From DATARN01 sp036264135 (GTDB lineage: Bacteria > Actinomycetota > Acidimicrobiia > Acidimicrobiales > Palsa-688): a stretch of DNA of 52,577 nt. This document shows positions 32,952 through 40,826 of this stretch, one piece after another. Within the stretch, counting starts at the first letter, position 1, and each line of letters opens with the position of its first letter. The notes under the pieces were generated by a model, which was not told the origin of the DNA, ran no database searches, and saw only the letters and a program-made list of their open reading frames with translations. The position numbers were made by a program, and so were the translations under genes. The DNA is taken from the NCBI GenBank assembly GCA_036264135.1, contig DATARN010000060.1, positions 1 through 52,577 of the forward strand. The letters are read 5' to 3'.

Positions 32952-33725
32952 TCAGTCCAGATGGTCCAGCCGTTCCAGCGCCCGGGCCAGCTCGATTTCT
33001 ACCGCCGCCGCCTCATCGGCAAGTTCGGTGGGATCACCTTGGCGAGCCTGGCACTCCATCCGATCGAGGAGGGAGCCGAGGCTCCGGAGACCCAGGGTCG
33101 AGCACGATCCCTTCAGCAGGTGGGCCACCGCCGCGGTGGCGGCCAGGTCACCGCTCGCCACTGCTCGCCGCAACTCCGGGACACGAGGCACAGCCTCCCG
33201 GCGGAACACCTCCATCAGCTGGTCGTACAGGCCCTGACCGCCGTCCAGCTGGCGCAACTGCCCCAGCACCTCGGTGTCGACTGGGTCCTCGTCCGGAGGC
33301 GGGACTGGGGAGGGGCCGTCGGCGGCCTGACCGACGCACTGGTCGAGGACCGACGCCAGGAGCCGGCGGTCGATCGGCTTGGCCAGGTAGTCGTCCATCC
33401 CGACGGCCAGGCACCGCTCACGATCGGCGGCCATGGCGGAGGCGGTCATGGCCACGATGGCCGTGTGGGTGTCCACCTCCCGCCGGCGGATCTCCAGGGT
33501 CGCCTCGTAGCCGTCCATGACTGGCATCTGGCAGTCCATCAACACCGCCCCATACTGCCGTTGGTCCATGAACTCAAGGGCCTGACGACCGTCGGTCGCC
33601 ACGTCGCAGCCGTACCCCATCTGCGTGAGGAGGGCGACGGCGACCTTCTGATTGATCACGTTGTCCTCGACGACGAGGATGCGCCGAGACCGGGCGCCCG
33701 TCGATCGTTCCGTCGCGTGGCGCAC
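32952..33725 (-). CDS. REC-Hpt phosphorelay protein
   Basis: A 257-residue two-domain protein. The receiver domain (about 14-130) has acidic pair E20/D21, phospho-acceptor D64 (VLMDCQMPVMDGY) and Lys116 (YLAKP). The C-terminal Hpt domain (about 155-255) carries His202 in AHLLKGSCSTLGL. This is the receiver/Hpt end of a hybrid kinase without the kinase. No histidine kinase is adjacent; the upstream neighbour, 77 bp away, is a SpoIIE-type phosphatase. The start is GTG 33725. Confidence 0.88.
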   Translation of the reverse strand: MRHATERSTGARSRRILVVEDNVINQKVAVALLTQMGYGCDVATDGRQALEFMDQRQYGAVLMDCQMPVMDGYEATLEIRRREVDTHTAIVAMTASAMAADRERCLAVGMDDYLAKPIDRRLLASVLDQCVGQAADGPSPVPPPDEDPVDTEVLGQLRQLDGGQGLYDQLMEVFRREAVPRVPELRRAVASGDLAATAAVAHLLKGSCSTLGLRSLGSLLDRMECQARQGDPTELADEAAAVEIELARALERLDHLD

Positions 33726-33802
33726 CTGTCCTCCCTCGACATACCGCTCCCTCTTTCATCTCGTCCCACGCGACCGGCAGCTTGAGGCATTTTCCCTACC
33801 GC

Positions 33803-35938
33803 TCACCCGCGATAGCGGACGATGAGTACGCAGCAGTCATCCATCGGCTCGGTGCAGAACTCTTCCGCCAGGGCATCGGCCATCTCGTCGGGAGTGCGGC
33901 CAGATGTTCTCGCCACCGCGGCACGAAGAGCGGCCATACCGACGTCGAGACTTTGGTCGCGCCGCTCGATTACCCCGTCGGATACCAAGACGAGCGTGGA
34001 ACCCGGCGCCAACACCAGTGGCACATCGACATAGCTGGGATCGTCGACCACGCCCAGGGCCATGGTGGCCGAATCGAGGAACTCGGTGCCCCCAGCCGCG
34101 GTCGTGAGCAGCGGCGGGGGGTGTCCGGCGCTGGACCAGAAGCCCCGACCGGTCGTGGGGTCGATCCGGCCGTAGATGGCGGTCGCGATTTTCGAGGGCG
34201 AATCATCGACCAGGCGGGACAAGTAGCCGAGGATCTGCGCCGGCGACATGTCGGCCATCGCCAAGGCCCGGGCGCCGTTGCGAAGCTGCGCCATCGTTGA
34301 CGCCGCCGCCAGACCGTGACCGGCGGCGTCGCCCACACCGAACAGGATGGTGCCGTCGGACAACGGTTCGGCCTCGTACCAGTCGCCCGCCACCCCGCCC
34401 GACGCCGGGATGTAGCGGGCCGCGAACATCAGGCTGTCGCTGCCCGGGAGGCTGTCGGGCAGAAGGGCGGCGGTCAGAGTTTGGGCCACGTCGAGCTGGA
34501 TGCGATAGCGCCGGGCATTGTCGAGGGCGATGCCCGCCCGGCCGGCCAGGCCGAGCAGGGCAAAGTCGTTGCGGTGCTCGGCGCCGTCGCCGGCGTAGCC
34601 CACCGTCATGGCCCCGATCGTCTTACCGCCGGCCACGATGGGCACCGCGACCGCCGATCGCACGCCAGCCTGATCGAGGAGAGCTCGGGTGGCGACCCCA
34701 TAACGGCCGCTGTGGCTGCCGAGCACGCGGGCGACATCGGGAATCACCTGGATGGTCCCGTCGCGGTAGGCGGCGGCGATCGCCGACTCGACGTCGAACC
34801 CGATCTCCTCGTCCCCGCCGGCCAGCACGTCCGACGCCTCGGGGTGGCCGGCGACGGCCAAGGCAGCCCGCCGGAACCGTTCGTTTTCGGCGACATAGAC
34901 GGCGCACCATTCGGCCAGCCGGGGAACGGCGAGGCGGACCAGGTGCTGCAGGATCTCGTCGGCCTCGAGGGAGCTGACCATCAGCGCCGTGCCCTCGGCC
35001 AGGAACTCGAGCGTCCGGCGAGCCTGGCGCTCGGCGTCGAGCAGGACGGCGCGGTCAAGGGCGAGGGCGCATTCCTCGCTGACGATCAGCAGCGCGGTGA
35101 GCTCAAGGTCCGTGAACTCCCGCTGGTCGGCGAAGCCGATCGAGAGGCAGCCGAACACCCGGCCGCGGGCTCGCAGCGGCAGGATGGCCATGGCGTCGAC
35201 GTTGGTCGCCAGCGCCGCCAGCGCCGGCCAGCGCCGATCGCGTTCCTGGCGGGACCGGTAGGTCACGGTCCTTCCCTCCCGGACGACGATCGCCGCCGGC
35301 AGATCGCTGCCCGTCGGCACCGACGCCACCGCCTCCGGGGAACCGGGCACATAGCCGGCGCCGCCGCCGAAGCGGATGTACTCGCCGTTGGGGTCGAGGA
35401 GCCACACCCCGATGCTGTTGCCTCCCACTGCCCCGATGGCGTGGGTGAAGATGGCGCCCAGCACCTCCTCCGTCCCGACCGCGTCCGCCAGCGCGGCGGC
35501 GGCGGCGTGCCGGCGGTGCTCCTCCGCCGCCTGAGTTTCAGCCTGGCGTTGGGCATCCTCGTGCGCTCGCCGGGCGGCGAGAGCCGCCTCGACGCGGACC
35601 CGGTCAACCGAGGCGTACAGGCCCAGGGCGGTCCCCACCGCCACCGCTCCGAGGCGGTAAAACATCACCTGGGACGGCTCCTGGTTGTAGCCGAACAGGT
35701 CGGTTCCGGCCACCACCAAGGGCAACAGCGACCACGCCGCGGTCGCCCGCCACTCCCACTCGAACGACACCAGGACGGGCGTGATGGCCAGCAACCCTGT
35801 CAGGCTCTGGTGGCGTCCCACCGCCAGGTTGCCGATGATGACGACAGCGGTGTAGGCAAGGGCGATGACCACCCAGCGGTGGCGCCGCAGCCCATTCAGC
35901 GGGCGGTCCCGCCGTCCATTCCCCCTACCCGCCGCCAT
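33803..35938 (-). CDS. Membrane GAF-GAF-SpoIIE (PP2C) phosphatase
   Basis: A 711-residue sensor phosphatase. The N-terminal membrane region has three to four helices (VVIALAYTAVVIIGNLAVG, LLAITPVLVSF, AAWSLLPLVVAGTDLF, LGAVAVGTALGLYAS). A short coiled segment and two GAF domains follow (about 145-300 and 315-485). The SpoIIE PP2C phosphatase domain is about 500-711 (SGGVAGDWYEAEPLSDGTILFGVGDAAGHGLAAA; LVSDGVIERRDQ). SpoIIE-type phosphatases activate anti-anti-sigma factors. No RsbV/RsbW genes are in the window, so the target is unknown. It is divergent from the coxDE operon. Confidence 0.9.
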   Translation of the reverse strand: MAAGRGNGRRDRPLNGLRRHRWVVIALAYTAVVIIGNLAVGRHQSLTGLLAITPVLVSFEWEWRATAAWSLLPLVVAGTDLFGYNQEPSQVMFYRLGAVAVGTALGLYASVDRVRVEAALAARRAHEDAQRQAETQAAEEHRRHAAAAALADAVGTEEVLGAIFTHAIGAVGGNSIGVWLLDPNGEYIRFGGGAGYVPGSPEAVASVPTGSDLPAAIVVREGRTVTYRSRQERDRRWPALAALATNVDAMAILPLRARGRVFGCLSIGFADQREFTDLELTALLIVSEECALALDRAVLLDAERQARRTLEFLAEGTALMVSSLEADEILQHLVRLAVPRLAEWCAVYVAENERFRRAALAVAGHPEASDVLAGGDEEIGFDVESAIAAAYRDGTIQVIPDVARVLGSHSGRYGVATRALLDQAGVRSAVAVPIVAGGKTIGAMTVGYAGDGAEHRNDFALLGLAGRAGIALDNARRYRIQLDVAQTLTAALLPDSLPGSDSLMFAARYIPASGGVAGDWYEAEPLSDGTILFGVGDAAGHGLAAASTMAQLRNGARALAMADMSPAQILGYLSRLVDDSPSKIATAIYGRIDPTTGRGFWSSAGHPPPLLTTAAGGTEFLDSATMALGVVDDPSYVDVPLVLAPGSTLVLVSDGVIERRDQSLDVGMAALRAAVARTSGRTPDEMADALAEEFCTEPMDDCCVLIVRYRG

Positions 35939-36095
35939 CTCGACTCGATCGATGCCCTCCGGCCCGAGACCTGCCCCGCCGGGGTGACGCTAGCGCGCGC
36001 TGGTCGGAATCTCGCGTCCGTCTTCAATGAAACTGGCATCGACCGGATAGAGTTGAGGCAAGAGAATACGCACGCGGATGAAAGGTACCTACAAG

Positions 36096-36380
36096 ATGGC
36101 GACACAATCTGACGAAGCCCTCGATGTCCTCCGCACTGTGTGGCAGAAAGAGGGACAAAGCATCGCCGAGATCGACGAGGCGTGCGATGGGGCCTCGAAG
36201 AAGCAGTGCCGCAATGCCGTTCACATGGGCTTCGACGGTCTGGTCGACGAGGCGGGCGGCGAAGACCTCCAGAGTGCGTGGAAGAACAAGCTGGCGGCCG
36301 AAGGCAAAGTCAACACCAAGGGCGGCAGCCTGGCCGACCTGATCTTCGGCAACGAAGAGATTTCCACCCCCAAGCCATAG
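36096..36380 (+). CDS. Small hypothetical protein, first gene of the coxDE operon
   Basis: A 94-residue soluble protein with predicted helices and conserved-looking blocks WQKEGQSIAEIDEACDGASKKQCRNAVHMGFDGLVDEAGG and GSLADLIFGNEE. No family is recognised. ATG 36096 (MATQSDEAL) is preferred to ATG 36078 because GAAAGG lies upstream of it. It ends 19 bp before coxD, so it is probably co-transcribed with the CO-dehydrogenase maturation genes. Confidence 0.65.
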   Translation: MATQSDEALDVLRTVWQKEGQSIAEIDEACDGASKKQCRNAVHMGFDGLVDEAGGEDLQSAWKNKLAAEGKVNTKGGSLADLIFGNEEISTPKP

Positions 36381-36399
36381 CGGCAAAGGAGATACGCGG

Positions 36400-37275
36400 A
36401 TGGATTGTCCGCCGACGGTCGGCAAGCTCACCGAACTGTTGCGGCAGGGTGGATATCTTGCCGACCGCGGGCTCGCCACCGCGCTCTTCGTTTCCCTCCA
36501 GTTGGAGCGACCGCTCCTCCTCGAAGGTGAGGTGGGTGTCGGCAAGACGGAGTTGGCGAAGGTGCTGGCGACCCTCTTCCGCCGCAAGCTGATCCGCCTG
36601 CAGTGTTACGAGGGGATCGACACCAACCAGGCACTCTACGAGTGGGACTACGCCCGCCAGATGCTGCACATCCGGGCGCTGTCGGAGCACGAGATCGCCG
36701 AGAAGGACGCGGTTGAGAAGCTGTTCGGGCCGAAATTCCTCTTGGAGCGGCCCCTGCTTGAGGCGGTGCGGGCGGGCGACCAGGCCGTCCTGCTGATCGA
36801 CGAAGTGGACCGGGCCGACGACGAGTTCGAGGCCTTCCTGCTCGAGGTGCTGTACGACTTTCAGGTCAGCATCCCCGAGGTGGGCACGATCAAGGCGGAG
36901 AGCGCGCCGATCGTCATCCTCACCTCGAACCGCACCCGCGAGCTCCATGACGCCCTCAAGCGGCGGTGCCTGTACCACTGGATCGGCTTCCCGAGCCCGG
37001 AGCGAGAAATCGACATCGTCCTCACCCGCGAGCCCGGCGTCTCTGCCCACCTGACCCGGAAGGTGGTGGGGGCCGTCAACCGGTTGCGGGAAATGGACCT
37101 GGCCAAGCCGCCCGGGGTGGCCGAGACCATCGACTGGGTGCGGACCCTGGATGTGTTGGGCGAGGACGATCTCGACGCCGACATCGCCGAAGACACCCTG
37201 GGCGCCATCATCAAGGACCACGACGACCTCGATCTCGTCCGGGAAAACTTGGACGAGATCACCTCCGGTGCCTGA
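36400..37275 (+). CDS. coxD: MoxR-type AAA+ ATPase, CoxD-like CO dehydrogenase maturation factor
   Basis: A 291-residue AAA+ ATPase of the MoxR family. Walker A is GEVGVGKTE (43-51) and Walker B is AVLLIDEVDRAD (about 128-139). Sensor 1 is ILTSNRTRELHDALKRRC (about 172-189), followed by the MoxR C-terminal helical domain. In carboxidotrophs CoxD with CoxE helps assemble the copper-sulfur part of the [CuSMoO2] active site. Its stop overlaps the CoxE start by eight bases (GTGCCTGA). The cox structural operon converges on this gene set, which supports the assignment. Confidence 0.88.
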   Translation: MDCPPTVGKLTELLRQGGYLADRGLATALFVSLQLERPLLLEGEVGVGKTELAKVLATLFRRKLIRLQCYEGIDTNQALYEWDYARQMLHIRALSEHEIAEKDAVEKLFGPKFLLERPLLEAVRAGDQAVLLIDEVDRADDEFEAFLLEVLYDFQVSIPEVGTIKAESAPIVILTSNRTRELHDALKRRCLYHWIGFPSPEREIDIVLTREPGVSAHLTRKVVGAVNRLREMDLAKPPGVAETIDWVRTLDVLGEDDLDADIAEDTLGAIIKDHDDLDLVRENLDEITSGA

Positions 37276-38398
37276 GCCAGACCCGTACATCGGCGTCCTC
37301 GTCAACTTCGTCCACGAACTCCGGGCCGCCGGGCTGTCCATCGGTTCGGGGGACGTGCTGACGTATTGCGACGCCATGGCGACGCTCGACCCTACAGATC
37401 TCCTCGACCTGTACTACGGGGGCCTGGCCACCCTCGTCAACAAGAACGACAACATCAGGACCTACACCGAAGTCTTCAAGCGGTACTTCCTGGGACTCCA
37501 TAGCCCCGCCGCCCAGATCCTGAAGATCAAGGCTCATGTCGCCGCCGAGACCGAGGCGGCGCTGACCGTCCCCGCCACCGAGGATCCAGAGGCGGAAAAG
37601 CCCGAGGAAGAGGCCACGCTCGGCCTGATGGCGTCGGACGCCGACACCCTCAAGCACAAGTCGTTCACCGCCTGCACGCCCGAGGAGCTGGCGGCCCTGC
37701 GGCGGATCATGAAGCGGATGAAGTTGACCCCGCCCAAGCGCCGCACTCGCCGCACCGTCGGCGCCCGGTCCGGACGGCGGCCCGACATGCGCCGCACCGT
37801 CAGGGAGTCGATGCGCATGCACGGCGAGCCATCGGAGTTCTTCTGGCGACAGCGGAAGACCCGGCTCCGGCCCCTCATCCTCATTTTGGACATCTCGGGG
37901 TCCATGGCCGACTACTCGCGGAACCTGCTCCAGTTCGCCTATTCCGCCAAGCAGGCGGCGGCCAAAGTGGAGGTGTTCTGCTTCGGAACGCGTCTCACCC
38001 GGATCACCCGGGCCATGGACCAGCGCAAACCCGACCAGGCCCTAGAGCTGGCGGCCAAAGCGGTCGTGGACTGGGAGGGGGGAACCCGGATCGGCGACTC
38101 CCTCGACCGCTTCGTCCGGGTCTGGGGGCGGCGCGGGCTGTGCCGTGGCGGCGTGGTGGTGATCTGCTCCGACGGCCTCGACCGCGGTGACCCGAGCCTT
38201 CTGGCCAGCGCCATGGAGCGACTGGCCCGGCTGTGCTTCAAGGTGGTCTGGATGAACCCGCACAAGGGCGATAACGTTGACTTCAAGCCCACCACGCTCG
38301 GCATGATGGTGGCCGCCCCGCATATCGATGTCGTGCTGTCCGGCCACGACTTGGCCAGCCTGGAAGAGTTGGCGGGCATGCTGCCAAACCTCAGTTAG
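37268..38398 (+). CDS. coxE: VWA-domain protein, CoxE-like CO dehydrogenase maturation factor
   Basis: A 376-residue protein with a helical N-terminal half and a C-terminal von Willebrand factor A domain. The MIDAS motif is DISGSMADYS (208-217), with a further Thr (GGTRIGDSL) and Asp (CSDGLDRGD). An Arg/Lys-rich stretch (about 150-175) precedes the VWA domain. MoxR/VWA pairs act as metal-site chaperones, and CoxE is the partner of CoxD. The GTG start at 37268 overlaps the CoxD stop. No signal peptide is seen, so it is cytoplasmic. Confidence 0.88.
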   Translation: MPEPDPYIGVLVNFVHELRAAGLSIGSGDVLTYCDAMATLDPTDLLDLYYGGLATLVNKNDNIRTYTEVFKRYFLGLHSPAAQILKIKAHVAAETEAALTVPATEDPEAEKPEEEATLGLMASDADTLKHKSFTACTPEELAALRRIMKRMKLTPPKRRTRRTVGARSGRRPDMRRTVRESMRMHGEPSEFFWRQRKTRLRPLILILDISGSMADYSRNLLQFAYSAKQAAAKVEVFCFGTRLTRITRAMDQRKPDQALELAAKAVVDWEGGTRIGDSLDRFVRVWGRRGLCRGGVVVICSDGLDRGDPSLLASAMERLARLCFKVVWMNPHKGDNVDFKPTTLGMMVAAPHIDVVLSGHDLASLEELAGMLPNLS

Positions 38399-38421
38399 CC
38401 GGATCGGGAGGAGACGCCGGT

Positions 38422-38712
38422 ATGCAATGGAGTGTCGGCCTCGAGGCCCAGGCCGACCGGGAGATGTCCCGGGAGGAGATTGTGGAGTTGGCCGACGCCG
38501 TCGCCCCGAGCAACGGGTTCGCCACTGGGATCGGGACCACTCGCTACGGCGCCCAGCTGATGGTGCTGGCCGGGAGCCGGGAGGAAGCGATCACGAAGGC
38601 GACGGCGGAATTCGTGCGGTGCGCGACCGCGGCGGGGCTGCCGATCGGCCCGATTGTACGTGTCGAAGCGGCCAGCGAAGAAGACGACGACGACGAGGAC
38701 TACATCTCATGA
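38422..38712 (+). CDS. Small hypothetical protein in the coxDE operon
   Basis: A 96-residue acidic protein (MQWSVGLEAQADREMSREEI...) with a predicted alpha-beta pattern and a strongly acidic tail (EASEEDDDDEDYIS). No family is recognised. GGGAGGAG (38407-38414) precedes the ATG. The stop overlaps the next start (ATGA). Its place directly after coxE suggests a role tied to CO dehydrogenase, but this is only context. Confidence 0.65.
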   Translation: MQWSVGLEAQADREMSREEIVELADAVAPSNGFATGIGTTRYGAQLMVLAGSREEAITKATAEFVRCATAAGLPIGPIVRVEAASEEDDDDEDYIS

Positions 38713-39152
38713 TCAGACTGGGCTCGCTTGGCGGGTATTCCTTCGACGGACCACGCCTCCTGGCCGGGTGGACGCCTCCTGCTGCGCCGGCGGTGTACGC
38801 CATCGTGTACAAGCCCGAGCCCGAGAAGAAGCCGGAAAAGTACGCGGTCATTTACGTCGACCACTCCGACGACCTTTCCCAGGAACGTTTTCCGTTCAAG
38901 CACCCGCGGGCGCCGTCGTGGATCAAGCGAGCCGGCGACAAATACAAGGTGTACATCTGCACCTTCGATGTTCCTGGGGGCCTGCGATCCCATCGTGAAC
39001 AGATCGCCCAGGAGCTGTGCGCCATTTACAACCCATCGTGCAACCCGCAGCAGTACGACCGGGCCTGGAAGGACGAGTGGATCGGCGACTTCGACGAGGC
39101 CCAAAACACCACCCGGCGGCTTTCCACCAGCCGGGACGTCGACCCCGTCTAA
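38709..39152 (+). CDS. Hypothetical protein with degenerate GIY-YIG-like core
   Basis: A 147-residue protein. The segments AVYAIVYKPEP and YAVIYVDHSDDLSQERF resemble the GIY...YIG strands of GIY-YIG nucleases (here VYAIVY...YVD). The later HREQIAQELCAIYNPSCN resembles the Glu helix and terminal Asn. The second motif has Asp where the Gly of YIG normally is, so activity is doubtful. ATG 38709 overlaps the previous stop. It is the last gene of the operon running convergent to the cox small-membrane-protein genes. Confidence 0.55.
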   Translation: MIRLGSLGGYSFDGPRLLAGWTPPAAPAVYAIVYKPEPEKKPEKYAVIYVDHSDDLSQERFPFKHPRAPSWIKRAGDKYKVYICTFDVPGGLRSHREQIAQELCAIYNPSCNPQQYDRAWKDEWIGDFDEAQNTTRRLSTSRDVDPV

Positions 39153-39169
39153 GTCTCCGGCGGCTATTG

Positions 39170-39541
39170 CTAGCCGCGGTACCCGATGGCTTCGTGCATA
39201 CGGGAACGACGCCGCCCCGACGCGGGACGGGCCGGCGGACGCACCGGGCGATCCTCGGGCGCCGGCGTCGGCGTGACGCCTGTGACGATGCCCTCCGCCA
39301 TGCCGTAGAGCAGCGGCAGGGCGCCGGCCACGACGCCACCGGTGCGCAGGATGTGGTCGATACCCGGGGGGATCTCGTCAGCGTGGTCCACGATCTGGCC
39401 CACGATGTCGGCTGCCGTTTCCAGGTTGCCGGCGATCCGGGTAAGCAGGAAACCGGCCCAACCCAGGTAGACCGAGAGGCCGATGAGCAGGGCGGTGACA
39501 TCGATGACCGACAGCGCGATCAGGGTGGAGTTCGTTCTCAC
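39170..39541 (-). CDS. Small membrane protein 5 of the cox operon
   Basis: A 123-residue protein with one N-terminal hydrophobic segment (LIALSVIDVTALLIGLSVYLGWAGFLL). A polar, presumably helical stretch follows (RIAGNLETAADIVGQIVDHADEIPPGIDHIL), then a second hydrophobic stretch (GGVVAGALPLLYGMAEGIV) and a basic Pro-rich tail. No family is recognised. GTG 39541 overlaps the stop of the upstream small protein (GTGA). It is the last of the chain of small genes running out of coxG. Confidence 0.65.
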   Translation of the reverse strand: MRTNSTLIALSVIDVTALLIGLSVYLGWAGFLLTRIAGNLETAADIVGQIVDHADEIPPGIDHILRTGGVVAGALPLLYGMAEGIVTGVTPTPAPEDRPVRPPARPASGRRRSRMHEAIGYRG

Positions 39542-39831
39542 ATTCGTACCTTTCCGAGAACCCGGCCGAGGAACAGGTGGTGTTCGAGACCCTCATTCAG
39601 GACTGCCTCCACCCGATCGGCAGTCGCAGGGATCAAGCGGGTGTTGGAGACATTCGCCTCAGCGGCCCGAAGGGTCCGGTTGATGGCGACGACCCGCTTG
39701 TCGATGATCGTGATGGCCCAGATCAGCAGGCTGAGCAGGGTCGCGGCGGCGACAATGATAATGATCCCGCCGACGATCGCGATCGTCCAGTAATGGTAAT
39801 TGGTCTGCGTTACCGCAAGCACCGGCGTCAC
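39538..39831 (-). CDS. Small membrane protein 4 of the cox operon
   Basis: A 97-residue protein. One transmembrane segment (YWTIAIVGGIIIIVAAATLLSLLIWAI) precedes a cytosolic or external helical stretch of about 55 residues with a hydrophobic stripe (INRTLRAAEANVSNTRLIPATADRVEAVLNEGLEHH). GTG 39831 overlaps the upstream stop (GTGA), and its own stop overlaps the next gene. It shares the TM-plus-helix layout with its neighbours. The family is unknown. Confidence 0.65.
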   Translation of the reverse strand: MTPVLAVTQTNYHYWTIAIVGGIIIIVAAATLLSLLIWAITIIDKRVVAINRTLRAAEANVSNTRLIPATADRVEAVLNEGLEHHLFLGRVLGKVRM

Positions 39832-40097
39832 CCTCCTAGCTTCTTGCGTCCACGGTAGAGGCCGTCGACGATAACTTCCGCACTTTCGATGGTGTCGTTC
39901 AGACCGGTCAACGGGGCGGTATTGCGCACCGCGACCTTCAGGCCTGAGTCGATCATGGTGGCGATCTTGCCGATCTGGAAGGCCAGCACGATGACCGGCG
40001 TCAGAAGGGCCACAACGACCAGGGTCACGACGATGGTGATGACGTACCCGAGGAAAAAGCTGTGGGGCGTCGCCCCGATGACGGCAAAGGTGTGCAT
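39828..40097 (-). CDS. Small membrane protein 3 of the cox operon
   Basis: An 89-residue protein with a long hydrophobic segment (FFLGYVITIVVTLVVVALLTPVIVLAF) followed by an amphipathic helix region (IGKIATMIDSGLKVAVRNTAPLTGLNDTIESAEVIV) and a basic tail. No family is recognised. The ATG is at 40097, seven bases after the DUF1059 gene. It is translationally coupled to small protein 4. Confidence 0.65.
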   Translation of the reverse strand: MHTFAVIGATPHSFFLGYVITIVVTLVVVALLTPVIVLAFQIGKIATMIDSGLKVAVRNTAPLTGLNDTIESAEVIVDGLYRGRKKLGG

Positions 40098-40104
40098 GGC
40101 GGCC

Positions 40105-40296
40105 CTACTTTGCCTCTCGGGATGCGCCGTCGTCGGTGACCGCAGTGGCCTCGAGATAGCTCAGGATCGACTGGGTCGGGACGGGGATCTGGTGGACGGT
40201 GCGGACGTGCTCGGCGACCTTGGACATCAGTTCGTGCCGGGTCGAGGCCGAGAACCTGCTTTTGCACACCGGGCTACCGCATTGGAACTGGGGCAT
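40105..40296 (-). CDS. DUF1059 family protein
   Basis: A 63-residue soluble protein. The Cys-containing opening MPQFQCGSPVCKSRFSAST and the block ELMSKVAEHVRTVHQI match the small DUF1059 proteins (Cys pair, then a His-containing helix), which may bind metal. ATG 40296 is preceded by GGAG. Lying between membrane-protein genes in the cox operon, it could be a metal- or redox-linked accessory; its role is unknown. Confidence 0.75.
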   Translation of the reverse strand: MPQFQCGSPVCKSRFSASTRHELMSKVAEHVRTVHQIPVPTQSILSYLEATAVTDDGASREAK

Positions 40297-40318
40297 ATGG
40301 TTACTCCTTCTCGCTGGG

Positions 40319-40546
40319 TTAGACCGACTCGGCGAAGTTGCGAACCGGCCTGAGGCTGGCATTCACTGCCGCGATGGCGGGACCAACCGGTTCGGTTTGC
40401 CGGTCGATGGTCAGCACGCCGACGACGACGGTCCCGAGGACCATGCGGACGTGGACCAAGTGGACGATGATGCGGATCAGGGCGATGGCGGTAAACCCGA
40501 CGATCAGCGCGCCGATCGCCAAGGTTACCCATGCTTGGGGTGCCAT
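40319..40546 (-). CDS. Small membrane protein 2 of the cox operon
   Basis: A 75-residue protein with a hydrophobic segment (WVTLAIGALIVGFTAIALIRIIVHLV) followed by a further hydrophobic strand (VLGTVVVGVLTI) and a short amphipathic tail (VGPAIAAVNASLRPVRNFAESV). ATG 40546 has AAAGGA six bases upstream. No family is recognised. It is co-directional with and close to its neighbours, 17 and 22 bp. Confidence 0.65.
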   Translation of the reverse strand: MAPQAWVTLAIGALIVGFTAIALIRIIVHLVHVRMVLGTVVVGVLTIDRQTEPVGPAIAAVNASLRPVRNFAESV

Positions 40547-40563
40547 TGAAGAGTCCTTTCTCT

Positions 40564-40815
40564 TTATCCGAGGAGGCGGGAAATGGAACCCGCATAGCGG
40601 ACAGCACCGACGGCGACCTCATCGACGGTCTGGTTCACCTTGTTCAGGTTCTCGGGGAGGTAGTCGAGGTCCGCGGTCAGGGCCACGCCCCGACGGAGAA
40701 TCTCGTCACAGGCTCCTCGGATCCGCTCGATGGCGGTGAGGACATAGTTGAGCAGGACGAGGACGAGGGGGAAGATAACGACTAAAAGTACTGCGTCGCC
40801 GATCCACCAAAGCAT
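40564..40815 (-). CDS. Small membrane protein 1 of the cox operon, directly after coxG
   Basis: An 83-residue protein with one membrane segment (GDAVLLVVIFPLVLVLLNYVL). A helical stretch of about 50 residues follows (AIERIRGACDEILRRGVALTADLDYLPENLNKVNQTVDEVAVGAVRY). ATG 40815 is preceded by AGGAG. It starts 11 bp after coxG, so it is almost certainly in the cox transcript. No family is recognised. Confidence 0.68.
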   Translation of the reverse strand: MLWWIGDAVLLVVIFPLVLVLLNYVLTAIERIRGACDEILRRGVALTADLDYLPENLNKVNQTVDEVAVGAVRYAGSISRLLG

Positions 40816-40826
40816 GGTCTGGTCTC

